Both the position numbers and the translations under genes were made by a program. DNA of 64,000 nt from Fidelibacterota bacterium (lineage in GTDB: Bacteria > Pseudomonadota > Alphaproteobacteria > Rhodospirillales > Rhodospirillaceae): the NCBI GenBank assembly GCA_002712165.1, contig PASS01000054.1, forward strand, positions 8,428-72,427. The letters are read 5' to 3'. This document shows, in pieces, positions 43,929 through 54,198 of this stretch (the stretch's first letter is position 1; each line of letters starts with the position of its first letter). A model generated the notes under the pieces. It saw only the letters and a program-made list of their open reading frames with translations, did not search any database and was not told where the DNA came from.

Positions 43929-44429
43929 TTACGATTCTGTGAGTCGGCTATGGAGTAGTTCTAATGCTGCAGCAACACTAGCACGCCTTATATCTGTTCT
44001 TGTGCCGGCAAAGACATAGCGCTTTACCACTGCATCTCGATCAGTTTGTGCTAATGCTAGAAATACTAGTCCTACAGGTTTTTCTTTTGTCCCCCCTGAA
44101 GGACCCGCGATACCTGTCACAGAGATGGCTATATTGGCATTTGCTTGAGCAATTGCGCCTTCAGCCATCGCGGCAGCAACTATATCGCTGACGGCGCCAT
44201 TATCGGAGATAGCATTGCGCGGAACACCTAAGAGTCTAATTTTAGATTCATTAGAATATGTTAGAAATCCACTTTCTATTACGGTAGATGAACCTGGAAT
44301 TGCTGTTAACAATCCCCCTATCAAACCACCTGTGCAAGATTCTGCGGTCGTTATTTTAGAAGCCTTAGACTTTGCAGCTACAAGAACGTCTTTTGCGAGA
44401 CTAAGTAGGTCAGAGGGTAATTCAGTCAT
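43929..44429 (-). CDS. CinA C-terminal domain protein (nicotinamide-nucleotide amidohydrolase)
   Basis: 'TTAESCTGGLIGGLLTAIPGSSTVIESGFLTYSNESK', 'ISVTGIAGPSGGTKEKPVGLV'. Confidence 0.94.
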   Translation of the reverse strand: MTELPSDLLSLAKDVLVAAKSKASKITTAESCTGGLIGGLLTAIPGSSTVIESGFLTYSNESKIRLLGVPRNAISDNGAVSDIVAAAMAEGAIAQANANIAISVTGIAGPSGGTKEKPVGLVFLALAQTDRDAVVKRYVFAGTRTDIRRASVAAALELLHSRLTES

Positions 44430-44438
44430 TTGGATAAT

Positions 44439-44942
44439 TTAGGTAATATGAGACCAGAGTAATTTTAGTACTAATAATAAGAAAATGGCATAGATCGCAG
44501 CAAAGATGTCATCGAGCATAATGCCGAGAGCGCCTGCCACACGTTTATCAGCCCAGTCTATCGGCCATGGCTTTAAAATATCGAATAATCTGAAGAGAAA
44601 AAATGCAATCGCGTACCAATATGGATTGAGTGGGACCACCGCAAGAGTCGCCCATTGTCCTGATACTTCGTCAATGACAATCCATTGAGGATCTTTGCAA
44701 CTTTTTTCGTTCTTGATATGCACTGACGTTACCATCCAGCCTAATAGAAATAGGATTAAGGCTGCTATAACCAGACTATTGGTTCCCCAGAACCATGCTA
44801 TTAGAGCGGCAAAAGGTAGTGCTCCTATCGAGCCCATGGTACCGGGTGCTTTTCTGAGCAGACCGCATCCAAACCAAGACAAAAATGCCACACACATGTG
44901 TGACCAAATTGATCTAGCCGAGTATCTCTTAAATGTAATCAT
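44439..44942 (-). CDS. pgpA: Phosphatidylglycerophosphatase A
   Basis: 'FGCGLLRKAPGTMGSIGALPFA', 'DPQWIVIDEVSGQW', 'FRLFDILKPWPIDWADKRVAGALGIMLDDIFA'. Confidence 0.94.
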   Translation of the reverse strand: MITFKRYSARSIWSHMCVAFLSWFGCGLLRKAPGTMGSIGALPFAALIAWFWGTNSLVIAALILFLLGWMVTSVHIKNEKSCKDPQWIVIDEVSGQWATLAVVPLNPYWYAIAFFLFRLFDILKPWPIDWADKRVAGALGIMLDDIFAAIYAIFLLLVLKLLWSHIT

Positions 44943-45372
44943 GTACTAGTAACTTATAACTTGCTGTAATATATCATATTTCGAGTTTAATAGGTGCAAT
45001 TATGGAGATTATTTATATTTTATACAATAAATAGTTGTATAAAATTTGATGATCAAACGATGGCTTTATAAAAACAGAATCAAGCTACTTTTTTAAAAAA
45101 ATGAGTCCTCTTAGAGTACTTTAACTTTCTCTTTGAATTTACGCAGAAGAATCGGCAGGATAGTGAGAGTCAAAAGCATATAACCTTTATGTAATGCGGC
45201 ATTGAGGAGTCGCGGAATATAATCACTTCCAGTATAAAATATGCTAACGAGTGTAAATCTCGCGCGTATAACGTGATAAAAATTACGACAGCGTGTGATT
45301 AATTAGCCTCAATAACAAGATAAGGCTCAATGAGGCGGCCAGACAGGGATTGATTGGTAATGAGGGACGCGC

Positions 45373-46773
45373 GTGTTTTCGGGCAAGCAACACTCGAAGT
45401 TTGATCCAAGGGATCGCGGTCTGAACCGCATCCAAAAAAGTCTTCAACGGTTTTTCCCAGAACGGCAATTAATTGTTCGGTCTGGGGAGCGTATGCGTAC
45501 GCTTAGACTTTCGACTAATAGGCAAGCTGCCCTGGTTATTGCAGCTTTGGTTCTGGGCGCTTGGACACTTTTCAGTTCAGGTTTGGCGATGAATCATAGT
45601 GAGCGTATTGGCGCCAAGAATATAGAGGTCAAGGACGCGCGTATGGGCTACGAACAGTTACTAGCTCAAGTTACAATCTACAAAGATCGCGTTGCCGTAC
45701 TGACAGATGAATTGGATCAAAACTACACTAAATCATTGAAATTAATGAAAAATAAGACTGCTGCCCATAAAAGCGTAGCTGATGCATTAGAACTACAAAA
45801 TAAGGGAAACAGTCGGTCAGGAAAATCCAAAAACAAAGTGAATGCTAGCAGAGACAGCCTTGTTATTGACAAAGCTAAACTGGATTTGGACCACGCCGAT
45901 GAGGAGCGGAACGCCCTCATGGAAGAACTCTCCGATCTTGAAAACTCAATGCTCAATGTTGTAGCGCATCACCAAGAGACCCCATTTGTTACAACAGACA
46001 GTCTTGAGCTACGCCAGGTTGCACTGCAACGTGATCTGGCGATGGCTGAACGTGAAAAGTTGATTCAGAAAATAGGTTCTCTTGAGGGCGAAATTCGGAA
46101 TATGGAGAGCAATCAATTGTTGCTCTACCATCGTTTCTCAGAAGTTGCTGAAACAAAAATTACGGGAATTGAAAATTCTCTTAGCATCACCGGCTTAGAT
46201 GTAGATTTACTATTGAAAACTGGTCCGGCCTCTCGCAGGCAGGGCGGTCCGTTTGTTCCGCTAGCTCCGGTGATACAGAATTCTGGACTGCTGCAAGAAT
46301 CTTTGTACAAGTTAAATGCCAAATTAGACAGACTCCAAGAGCTGCAAGGCCTATTAGCAAGAATGCCATTGGATGCGCCACTTGATAAGTTTCATTTAAC
46401 GGACAGATTTGGAGTTAGAAAAGACCCTTTTACAGGTAGATTCGCTCAGCATCTTGGGCTCGACCTGGCCGGAACCTACAAGGGCTCGGTATTCAGTAGC
46501 GGTTCTGGAAAAGTAGTTCACGCAGGATGGAAGGGAAGTTATGGCCGTTTGGTGGAAATTGACCATGGTATGGGCCTAATATCTCGTTATGCTCATTTGG
46601 CGAAAATCTCAGTTGAGGAAGGTCAGGTAGTTGAGCGTGGAACGCGATTAGGGCAACAAGGATGTACGGGCCGTTGCACTGGTGACCATCTGCATTTCGA
46701 AGTTTTGTATAATAATAGGCATCTTAATCCTCTTAAGTTTCTCAGGGCTGGTACTGATGTTTTTAAGGAATAA
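45373..46773 (+). CDS. M23 family metalloendopeptidase with N-terminal TM and coiled coil
   Basis: 'DRFGVRKDPFTGRFAQHLGLDLAGTYKGSVFSSGSGKVVHAGWKGSYGRLVEIDHGMGLISRYAHL', 'GDHLHFEV'. Confidence 0.92.
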   Translation: MFSGKQHSKFDPRDRGLNRIQKSLQRFFPERQLIVRSGERMRTLRLSTNRQAALVIAALVLGAWTLFSSGLAMNHSERIGAKNIEVKDARMGYEQLLAQVTIYKDRVAVLTDELDQNYTKSLKLMKNKTAAHKSVADALELQNKGNSRSGKSKNKVNASRDSLVIDKAKLDLDHADEERNALMEELSDLENSMLNVVAHHQETPFVTTDSLELRQVALQRDLAMAEREKLIQKIGSLEGEIRNMESNQLLLYHRFSEVAETKITGIENSLSITGLDVDLLLKTGPASRRQGGPFVPLAPVIQNSGLLQESLYKLNAKLDRLQELQGLLARMPLDAPLDKFHLTDRFGVRKDPFTGRFAQHLGLDLAGTYKGSVFSSGSGKVVHAGWKGSYGRLVEIDHGMGLISRYAHLAKISVEEGQVVERGTRLGQQGCTGRCTGDHLHFEVLYNNRHLNPLKFLRAGTDVFKE

Positions 46774-47275
46774 TAAAACCCGCGCTCAAGCGCAGGAAAC
46801 ACGTTCAGAGGGCGCTGCACCAAAGGCAGTACCATCAATTATAAGTACTGACCTGGTCTTAGAAGGAAATATTGGATCGAGCGGGGAGGTGCAAGTCGAT
46901 GGCACTGTGTGCGGTGATATTCAATGTAAGACATTAATCGTAGGTGTTAAAGGATCGGTCACTGGTGACGTGATTGCCCAAACAGTTCGTATGCATGGCA
47001 CTATCAAAGGAAGGGTCAGAGCAAAGAGCGTTTTCCTAGCATCGACGGCTCATATGTCTGGTGGAGTCGAACATGAAAGCCTTGCAATTGAACCTGGCGC
47101 TTATATAGAAGGTCACTGCAAACGTATCACTGAGCCTTTAATGAAGGCCCCGGCTGAGGAAGGCGCCCGGCGCTCAGGGTCAGCAAAATCGCCGACGCGG
47201 GCATCTGTAGCGATTAAAACCCCTCCGAGAATAATACCAAGAAAACCTAGGAAGGAGAATGTGGCTGTTACTTAA
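46757..47275 (+). CDS. Bactofilin family polymer-forming protein
   Basis: 'ISTDLVLEGNIGSSGEVQVDGTVCGDIQCKTLIVGVKGSVTGDVIAQTVRMHGTIKGRVRAKSVFL'; ATG at 46757 overlaps the M23 stop. Confidence 0.88.
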   Translation: MFLRNNKTRAQAQETRSEGAAPKAVPSIISTDLVLEGNIGSSGEVQVDGTVCGDIQCKTLIVGVKGSVTGDVIAQTVRMHGTIKGRVRAKSVFLASTAHMSGGVEHESLAIEPGAYIEGHCKRITEPLMKAPAEEGARRSGSAKSPTRASVAIKTPPRIIPRKPRKENVAVT

Positions 47276-47312
47276 TCTTAGAAATCAGGCCTTCTAATTC
47301 TTAGCCATACTT

Positions 47313-49508
47313 TCAATGCTTGTTAGATAAAACTGATTCGAGGTTATTAGGCACTCTTTTTTCAAAATTCAAAATTGCCCGATAAACTAATAGATTCTCC
47401 AAAACGCGTTGGACATAGTTGCGCGTTTCTGAAAATGGTATCCTCTCGACCCAATCAATCGGATCAACGTCTGGGTGGCGAGGATCCCCAAATCTACGAA
47501 TCCATTGGCGAGAGCGTCTAGGGCCAGCATTGTAGCTAGCAGAAGCTAGCAAATAAGACCCTCCAAACGAGTTAATCAGCGAATTAAGGTATTTCGAACC
47601 CAACTGAATATTATACCTTGGGTCTACTGTAAGTTTAGATCTAATGTATTTGATCCCAGCGTTACGTGCTGTTGAACGCGCAGTGGAAGGCATCAACTGC
47701 ATTAAACCACGTGCACCAGCGCTACTGCGTGCGGATAGATCAAAATTGCTTTCTTGGCGAGCAGTTGCAAGAACAAAAGCTTTTTCAGGTGAATCCGTAT
47801 AATCATAAAACGGTACCGGAAATGCGTATTTCAACAGAGTTATTTTTTCCCTTGCGGCTTGCCGAGATATCCAAACACCTATGTCCGGGCGGGCTAGCCT
47901 GTTCATTAATTCGGCGGCGAGATATCGCGTACTGCTGAGTTTATTAGAGGCTGAAAGAGCTTGAGCAAATCGGCGCTGATGTTTTTTTTCACCAGCGTGA
48001 AGTAGAAAACTCATCACTTGAGTTAACTCATTGACCTTGAAACTTTCTCTCTCTGCATCTGTCGGCAAAGGATCACTAGGTAATGGCAGTAATGATTCTT
48101 GAGTCAAACGGCCAATTGCTAGTTGCCCATAATATCTGGTGGGATATTCTGCTGCTCTGAGGTACCATGTCTGGGCAATGTCGATATTCCCCAAATCTTC
48201 TAGAGCTCGCCCAACCCAATAGGCTCCACGAGATAAACTCACCGGCATTTGAACGGTTTCATATACCTTTTTAAAATGAGGAAGCGCCGTATCGGCATCG
48301 TTAAGAAATCTAAGTGCTATCCAGCCTGCTAGCCACTCAGCTTCTGACACGCTTATGGCGTCATCCGCTCCGTGGTTCTTGGCTATGTCGTAAGCTTCCG
48401 TCACAAAGCCTTTTGAAAGTGCATCTCGTGCTAGGATATGGCGCTCTTTCCACCATAGATCTGGTCTTGAGGACTTAACTAAGGTTCTTGGAATAAGCTT
48501 TCGGGCTTCATTTTCAAGGCCCCGCTGTCGCCTCCATTTAACACGATTGTATAGCAGGCCAGAGTCCCTTTGAAGTTGCGATGGGACTCTAGCAATGGCT
48601 GCATCTACTCCGCTTCTAGATGTAATGAGCGCAATTCGAGCTCGTGCAAGTAGTTGATATTCGCGACTAATAAACTTTAGACTTCGTCTTGCAGCAGATA
48701 TGCGTCCAGCATAGAGGAGTCGGTCAATGCGATTCCAATAGTCTTCGGCGGTAAAAAATTTCCCGAATTCTTTGAGGATCATTTGCTCCTTATCACGTCC
48801 GGACAATCCTTCAATCCAAGCTCGCCTAGCTAGTTCTTCAGCTGCTTCTTTGTTGCCGATGTCTTTTAGGGCAATTGCGTATGAAAACATACCTGCTGTA
48901 GTTAGTGGAGGGTGAGATGTGAACCAAGTCATCAAGACAGTGCTCGGAATGGTATGGTCTATGGCGAATTCAGCCCTACGCCTCAACTCTCTGAGTGATG
49001 GCCAATTTGGATTTTCATCTACAAAGTTTATTCTTTCCAAAAAACCGATATTTGCACCAGGTTGCAGCATATGTATCCAGTCAATAATTTTCTTTGGGAT
49101 TGGGTTAGATGCTTTGGAGGCAATAAACTTTGCATTTGTCCATCTCCTACGATTTACTTCACTAATAGCTTTAGCAAATACGATACGATCTTCTGCATGC
49201 GTAATGTCCTGGATCTCACTATATAGTTCCAAACTCTGCGTCGCTAAATGTGGTTTTGGAGTGGGTAAAATGAAAGGCAAGGGGAAGAAGTTTGCGCTTT
49301 GGCCATAGGCTGATGAAAAATGTACACCCTCAAGAAATGTGATGCACACCAGTGTCAAGATTGTGGCGCATTTATGAAAAGGAGTCGAAATCATGGAAAT
49401 ACAAGCATTCACGTATTTTTTACTACATTCAGAAAGATGAAGCGCAAATTCATTGGTTGTCCATCTAATTAATTTTATATCTGTAAGGGGATTGGCTGTC
49501 CTGAGCAA
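47313..49508 (-). CDS. Lytic transglycosylase domain protein (Slt70-like)
   Basis: 'ARQESNFDLSARSSAGARGLMQLMPSTARSTARNAGI', 'NIQLGSKYLNSLINSFGGSYLLASASYNAGPRRSRQWIRRFG'; start may be at about 49394. Confidence 0.93.
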   Translation of the reverse strand: MLRTANPLTDIKLIRWTTNEFALHLSECSKKYVNACISMISTPFHKCATILTLVCITFLEGVHFSSAYGQSANFFPLPFILPTPKPHLATQSLELYSEIQDITHAEDRIVFAKAISEVNRRRWTNAKFIASKASNPIPKKIIDWIHMLQPGANIGFLERINFVDENPNWPSLRELRRRAEFAIDHTIPSTVLMTWFTSHPPLTTAGMFSYAIALKDIGNKEAAEELARRAWIEGLSGRDKEQMILKEFGKFFTAEDYWNRIDRLLYAGRISAARRSLKFISREYQLLARARIALITSRSGVDAAIARVPSQLQRDSGLLYNRVKWRRQRGLENEARKLIPRTLVKSSRPDLWWKERHILARDALSKGFVTEAYDIAKNHGADDAISVSEAEWLAGWIALRFLNDADTALPHFKKVYETVQMPVSLSRGAYWVGRALEDLGNIDIAQTWYLRAAEYPTRYYGQLAIGRLTQESLLPLPSDPLPTDAERESFKVNELTQVMSFLLHAGEKKHQRRFAQALSASNKLSSTRYLAAELMNRLARPDIGVWISRQAAREKITLLKYAFPVPFYDYTDSPEKAFVLATARQESNFDLSARSSAGARGLMQLMPSTARSTARNAGIKYIRSKLTVDPRYNIQLGSKYLNSLINSFGGSYLLASASYNAGPRRSRQWIRRFGDPRHPDVDPIDWVERIPFSETRNYVQRVLENLLVYRAILNFEKRVPNNLESVLSNKH

Positions 49509-49634
49509 GGTTATGCTTATAGTACTGTCATAACTGAAGGGCTACTTGTGGTACCTATGGTCTGTGGTAAACTTACTTCTATTTCTACCTGCATATTTTT
49601 ATAAAAAACTTAATGTATATGAAGGAGCAGACCT

Positions 49635-50510
49635 ATGTTTCGCGGTACAATCACCGCTCTAATAACCCCATTTCGAAATGGAAAGGTAGATGAGATAGCC
49701 TTCCAAAGTTTTGTGGAGTGGCAAATTAATGAGGGCGTGCACGGTTTGGTATCCAGTGGCACAACGGGTGAATCGCCTACCCTCAGCCATGAAGAGCATA
49801 ACCGCGTAAATGAGATTTGCGTTGAGGCTGCTGGGGGACGGGTTCCAGTTATAGCGGGTACTGGGTCCAACTCAACTGACGAAGCCATACAACTAACCCA
49901 GCACGCTAAAAAAGCAGGTGCGGATGCTGCTCTTGTTGTTACTCCATACTACAACAAACCAACTCAGGATGGGCTATATCATCATTTTCTGGCGATTGCT
50001 GACTCAGTTGATATGCCCATCATTATTTATAATATTCCTGGCCGTAGCGTAGTGGATATGTCAGTTGAGACTATGACGAGACTAGCTACGCATGAGAATA
50101 TTGTCGGGGTGAAAGATGCGACCAATGATTTGGGACGAGTTATTCAGTCACGTTTAGAAATTGGTGAAGAATTTTGTCAATTATCTGGGGAAGATCCCAC
50201 TTCTGTTGCCTTTTTAGCGCATGGTGGGAAGGGGTGTATATCAGTTACCTCAAATATAGCCCCCAAATTATGTGCTCAGTTACAAGATGCTTGGCATCTT
50301 GGTGCATACGATGATGTTTTTCGCCTAAGAGATCATCTCATGCCGCTCCATAATGCGATGTTCGTTGAAACTAATCCTGCACCAGTGAAGTTTGCAGCAA
50401 GCTTACTAGGTAAGTGTTCATCGGATACGCGCTTACCAATTACTCCTTTGTCTGAGAATAGTAAGATGCGGGTAGAAGAAGCGATGCGGTTGGTGGGATT
50501 GCTCGACTAA
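49635..50510 (+). CDS. dapA: 4-hydroxy-tetrahydrodipicolinate synthase
   Basis: 'MFRGTITALITPFRNGKVDE', 'GTTGESPTLSHEEH', 'VTPYYNKPTQDGLYHHF', 'YNIPGRSVVDMS'. Confidence 0.97.
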   Translation: MFRGTITALITPFRNGKVDEIAFQSFVEWQINEGVHGLVSSGTTGESPTLSHEEHNRVNEICVEAAGGRVPVIAGTGSNSTDEAIQLTQHAKKAGADAALVVTPYYNKPTQDGLYHHFLAIADSVDMPIIIYNIPGRSVVDMSVETMTRLATHENIVGVKDATNDLGRVIQSRLEIGEEFCQLSGEDPTSVAFLAHGGKGCISVTSNIAPKLCAQLQDAWHLGAYDDVFRLRDHLMPLHNAMFVETNPAPVKFAASLLGKCSSDTRLPITPLSENSKMRVEEAMRLVGLLD

Positions 50511-50599
50511 AGTAACGGAATATGGCTTTGATTCAGGCTTTAATATTAACTTCTGAGAAGTAGAAAAATTTAGGTATTCCTAATTAGTGCATAGATATT

Positions 50600-51070
50600 A
50601 TGAATAAAGTACTGATTTCACATGGTAGCGTCGCCCAGAATCGGAAGGCTCGGCGAGACTATGTAATTGAAGATACTATGGAGGCAGGGATCATATTGAC
50701 GGGTAGTGAGGTTAAGTCCTTGAGGAATGGACGTTGCACGATCGTTGAAGCATTTGCGCAACCTGAGAACGGCGAAATATACCTCATCAATGCTCATATT
50801 CCAGCATATGAAGGAGCTAGTCATTTCCAACACGAGGAACGCAGAAAAAGAAAACTATTATTACATAAAAAAGAAGTCGACCGCGTGATGTCCGCTGTTG
50901 GACGTAAAGGCATGACTCTAGTGCCATTGAGTGTTTATTTTAATAACCGCGGTATCGCAAAGGTACAATTGGGTCTTGCTAAGGGTAAAACGCATATTGA
51001 TCGTCGTGAAGATATTAAAAATCGAGAATGGCAACGTGAGCAGGCCCGTGTCCTGCGAGCAAAAGGATAG
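50600..51070 (+). CDS. smpB: SsrA-binding protein SmpB
   Basis: 'NRKARRDYVIEDTMEAGIILTGSEVKSLRNGRCTIVEAFA', 'LAKGKTHIDRREDIKNREWQREQARVLR'. Confidence 0.97.
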   Translation: MNKVLISHGSVAQNRKARRDYVIEDTMEAGIILTGSEVKSLRNGRCTIVEAFAQPENGEIYLINAHIPAYEGASHFQHEERRKRKLLLHKKEVDRVMSAVGRKGMTLVPLSVYFNNRGIAKVQLGLAKGKTHIDRREDIKNREWQREQARVLRAKG

Positions 51071-51232
51071 TACTAAAACAAAAAACTGGTGCCGCTCAAC
51101 TGTAAGCTTGTCCGTGCAAATATTTCTGAAAAAGATTATGATGGCAAAGCGCTCATCAATTACAGCATCGAGCATATAGTTCTTGGGATGTAGCTCTCAA
51201 TATAAGCAGCATGATCCAAAAAAAAGGGGAAA

Positions 51233-51787
51233 GTGATGGTTAAAAGCATTTTGGTGAAAATATTTGGTTTTACGGTTCTGATTATAGGTGTAATTACCGG
51301 AGGCTCAGCAATGGCAATAAACGCTCACGACTTTAGCTTTGATGCAATTGAAGGTGGACCGTTGCCAATGTCGAAATTCAAGGGGCAAGCAGTACTGGTT
51401 GTCAATACGGCATCATTTTGCGGTTTCACATCACAATACGATGGTCTGCAGGGGCTTTGGGAGGATTACCAAGATAAAGGCCTGGTAGTATTGGGTGTGC
51501 CTGCAAATAATTTCGGTGGGCAGGAACCCGGTAGTAATCAAGATATCAAACAATTCTGTGAAGCAAACTTTTCGGTGGATTTTCCTCTAACTGCTAAAGA
51601 ATCTGTAGTAGGTGAGGATGCTCATCCATTTTATAAATGGGCTAAAGAAGATTTTGGTGCACCAAAATGGAACTTTCATAAATACCTTGTCGATGCAGAT
51701 GGTAATTTAGTCGCTGCTTTCTCTAGTTTGGTCAAGCCGCAAAGCAAGAAACTCACCCGAGCTGTTGACAAAGCTTTAGGAAAATAA
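51233..51787 (+). CDS. Glutathione peroxidase family protein, exported
   Basis: 'VLVVNTASFCGFTSQYDGLQGLWEDYQDKGLVVLGVPANNFGGQEPGSNQDIKQFC', 'PKWNFHKYLVD'; signal peptide. Confidence 0.93.
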   Translation: MMVKSILVKIFGFTVLIIGVITGGSAMAINAHDFSFDAIEGGPLPMSKFKGQAVLVVNTASFCGFTSQYDGLQGLWEDYQDKGLVVLGVPANNFGGQEPGSNQDIKQFCEANFSVDFPLTAKESVVGEDAHPFYKWAKEDFGAPKWNFHKYLVDADGNLVAAFSSLVKPQSKKLTRAVDKALGK

Positions 51788-51825
51788 ATGAGGGCCAAGA
51801 ATAGACGGGCGATCGGAGGAATAGT

Positions 51826-52509
51826 TTATCTATTTGTGGTATTGATCGCAGTCTTCAATGCTTCGTGAAACATGGGCTCCGTCAAGACCTTGGTATTAAT
51901 GTTGTAGCGTGAACAATGATAGCTATCGATTACTGATATACTATTCTCTAAGCAATGTACGGCATTGTGTTTGAATGGATATGTAGATTTTCGAGCCCCT
52001 AAAGTTGATAGTATTGCGTCGTGGGCGATCCGACCAAGAGCTAGAATTGATTTTAGGCGGGACATGGTTTTAATTTCAGCTTCCAAAAAGTTGCGGCATG
52101 TTTTCTGTTCTTCTGTAGTGGGCTTGTTAGCTGGAGGAACGCAGCGAACTGCATTCGTAATGCGACACCCAGTCAAGACTAGTCCGTCATTAGCGGCTGC
52201 ACCATACACGCCTTTTGCTAAGCCAAACTTTAGTAGGCTGGGATAAAGTAGGTCACCTGCATAGTCACCGGTGAATGGGCGCCCAGTTCGATTTGCTCCT
52301 TTTAATCCTGGCGCGAGTCCTACAATTAAAAGGTTTGCGCTAGCCGGTCCGAATGCAGACACTGCACCATTATGCCATTCAGGAAATTTACGGATATTAT
52401 CTACCCGAAATTGCACTAAACGTTTGCATAAACCACATTCTTGTGGAGGCGCAGCTAAGAGAGCGGCTCTTTCTATCTCTTCCTTTTTCATTGGGCACTC
52501 ATAATTCAA
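51826..52509 (-). CDS. Uracil-DNA glycosylase family protein (UdgB/family 5-like)
   Basis: 'CGLCKRLVQFR', 'LLIVGLAPGLKGANRTGRPFTGDYAGDLLYPSLLKFG', 'NAVRCVPPANKPTTEE'. Confidence 0.88.
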   Translation of the reverse strand: MNYECPMKKEEIERAALLAAPPQECGLCKRLVQFRVDNIRKFPEWHNGAVSAFGPASANLLIVGLAPGLKGANRTGRPFTGDYAGDLLYPSLLKFGLAKGVYGAAANDGLVLTGCRITNAVRCVPPANKPTTEEQKTCRNFLEAEIKTMSRLKSILALGRIAHDAILSTLGARKSTYPFKHNAVHCLENSISVIDSYHCSRYNINTKVLTEPMFHEALKTAINTTNR

Positions 52510-52734
52510 TATTCAAAGGATTTATCTCTTTGATAAAATACGAACGGCTTTGTATGTATCTAATAAAAATCCAGCAATTCTTTCTGCGGATTAGTGTATT
52601 ATTAATAATATAACTTAAATACAGTGGTATAGTGAACAAACTTAATTGTATTTATAAGATATACTTATTATCTCATTATAAAATATATATAAAAATTAGG
52701 TTTTTATTGCTTCTTTAAATGTCTAGGAACCCCA

Positions 52735-53229
52735 ATGATATTTATTGGCCTTGGAGGAAACCTTTCTAGCTGGGCTGGCTCACCACTTCAGACTTGTACT
52801 GCCGCTTTGTCTCATTTGGAGCGTGGGGGCGTAAACATTCTTCGTTGCTCGTATTGGTACAAAACAGAGCCTGTGCCGAGCTCTGATCAACCATGGTTTG
52901 TTAACGCTGTTGCTGAGGTGCAAACACAACATAACCCTCGGGAATTACTGCATCTTTTGCATTCTGTAGAGGAACTCTTTGAAAGAGAGCGAAGTACTTT
53001 GAATGAGGCGAGAACCCTTGATTTAGACCTCCTTGCGTTCCATGGATTAGTTTGGGGACCAGGTGAGTCTCCACCTATTTTACCCCATCCGCGCCTTCAT
53101 ATGAGGGCTTTTGTTCTTTTACCTATGCTTGATATAGCTCCAGAGTGGCGCCATCCAGTGCTCGGAGAGACAACACGTGAGATGTCACAGCGGCTCGCAT
53201 CAGATCATAAGGTCTTACGTTTGTGCTAA
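52735..53229 (+). CDS. folK: 2-amino-4-hydroxy-6-hydroxymethyldihydropteridine diphosphokinase
   Basis: 'IGLGGNLSS', 'YKTEPVPSSDQPWFVNAVAEVQT', 'ARTLDLDLLAFHGL', 'LPHPRLHMRAFVLLPMLDIAPEWRHPVLG'. Confidence 0.94.
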   Translation: MIFIGLGGNLSSWAGSPLQTCTAALSHLERGGVNILRCSYWYKTEPVPSSDQPWFVNAVAEVQTQHNPRELLHLLHSVEELFERERSTLNEARTLDLDLLAFHGLVWGPGESPPILPHPRLHMRAFVLLPMLDIAPEWRHPVLGETTREMSQRLASDHKVLRLC

Positions 53230-53382
53230 GATTGAGGCAAGGCCTTGAGTACTGGGGCGATTGAGCGTAGAAATGCTCAGCTTTCAGACCGTCTGCTTAC
53301 TTTTTGGCGGTGTGCTTCTGATAGCAGGTCGTGCCTTTCTATCTTAAGAGGGCATGCATTCTTAGAAAGATGAGGAGTTATC

Positions 53383-54198
53383 ATGGCCCGCGTTACGGTC
53401 GAAGACTGTGTTGAGAAGGTAACCAATCGTTTTGAATTGGTTATGGTGGCGTCGCAGCGTTCGCGCGAAATATCAGCTGGAGCAGAGCCTCGCGTAGAGA
53501 TTGATAGGGATAAAAACCCGGTCGTAGCTTTGCGTGAAATAGCCGAAGATAAGGCTAGCCCTGAGGAGTTATACAATAGTCTGGTGCAAAGTCTCCAACG
53601 CCATGTTGAGGTAGATGAACCCGAAGAAGACGGATTTGATGCTATGGCATCAAATCCTGAGTTTAATGAAATCAGAAATAATACTGAGGAAACCGAATCC
53701 CCACGTCCCAAGGTACGGGATTTGTATGAAGATCAACCTGGCAGTGATGAATTAACATTGACTACTCCTTCGGTAGCTTCACCAGCCATGCAAACCAATA
53801 TTACACCAGAACCGTCTTTAGATTCGCTAGCCGAGCCACTGCCTGCAACGCCATTTGAACCACCTTCGGCTTCTCCAGCTGAGCCGCCTTCGGCTTCTCC
53901 AGCAGAGCCACCTCCGGCTTCTCCAGCAGAACCACCTCCGGCTTCTACAGCTGAGCCACCTCCGGCTTCTAAAGCTGAGCCACCTCCGGCTTCCACAGCT
54001 GAGCCACCTCCGGCTTCTACAGCTGAGCCACCCGCGGCCTCTCCAGTTGAACCACCTCCGGCTTCTCCATTTGAACCACCGCCGGCCTCACCAGTTGATC
54101 AAACGACTATTACGACGGATGAACCACCGATAGCTGCGCCAGTTGAACAGACAACGATTGCTCATGAAGGTTTCGAAGAGGACGAAGATAGAGGTTAA
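53383..54198 (+). CDS. rpoZ: DNA-directed RNA polymerase omega subunit with long C-terminal Pro/Ala/Ser/Glu repeat extension
   Basis: '[55 protein letters not shown]' omega core; upstream of rsh. Confidence 0.92.
   Translation: MARVTVEDCVEKVTNRFELVMVASQRSREISAGAEPRVEIDRDKNPVVALREIAEDKASPEELYNSLVQSLQRHVEVDEPEEDGFDAMASNPEFNEIRNNTEETESPRPKVRDLYEDQPGSDELTLTTPSVASPAMQTNITPEPSLDSLAEPLPATPFEPPSASPAEPPSASPAEPPPASPAEPPPASTAEPPPASKAEPPPASTAEPPPASTAEPPAASPVEPPPASPFEPPPASPVDQTTITTDEPPIAAPVEQTTIAHEGFEEDEDRG
53857..54096 (+). repeat. Ten tandem 24-bp in-frame units encoding EPP(P/S/A)AS(P/T/K)(A/V/F) within rpoZ
   Basis: Read directly from the DNA and protein; a degenerate eleventh unit EPLPATPF precedes at 53833-53856. 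Confidence 0.9.

Noticed and set aside
52510-52734. Very AT-rich 225-bp region before folK as a mobile-element scar or replication feature
   Set aside because: No terminal repeats, iterons or ORFs supporting either; likely ordinary promoter spacer
53733-53996. Minus-strand ORF '[31 protein letters not shown]' resembling a Gly-rich repeat protein
   Set aside because: It is the antisense reading of the rpoZ 24-bp repeats; the plus-strand omega frame explains the region
53855-54133. Plus-strand ORF '[16 protein letters not shown]' Leu-rich repeat-like protein
   Set aside because: Out-of-frame reading of the same rpoZ repeat, no start context or homology
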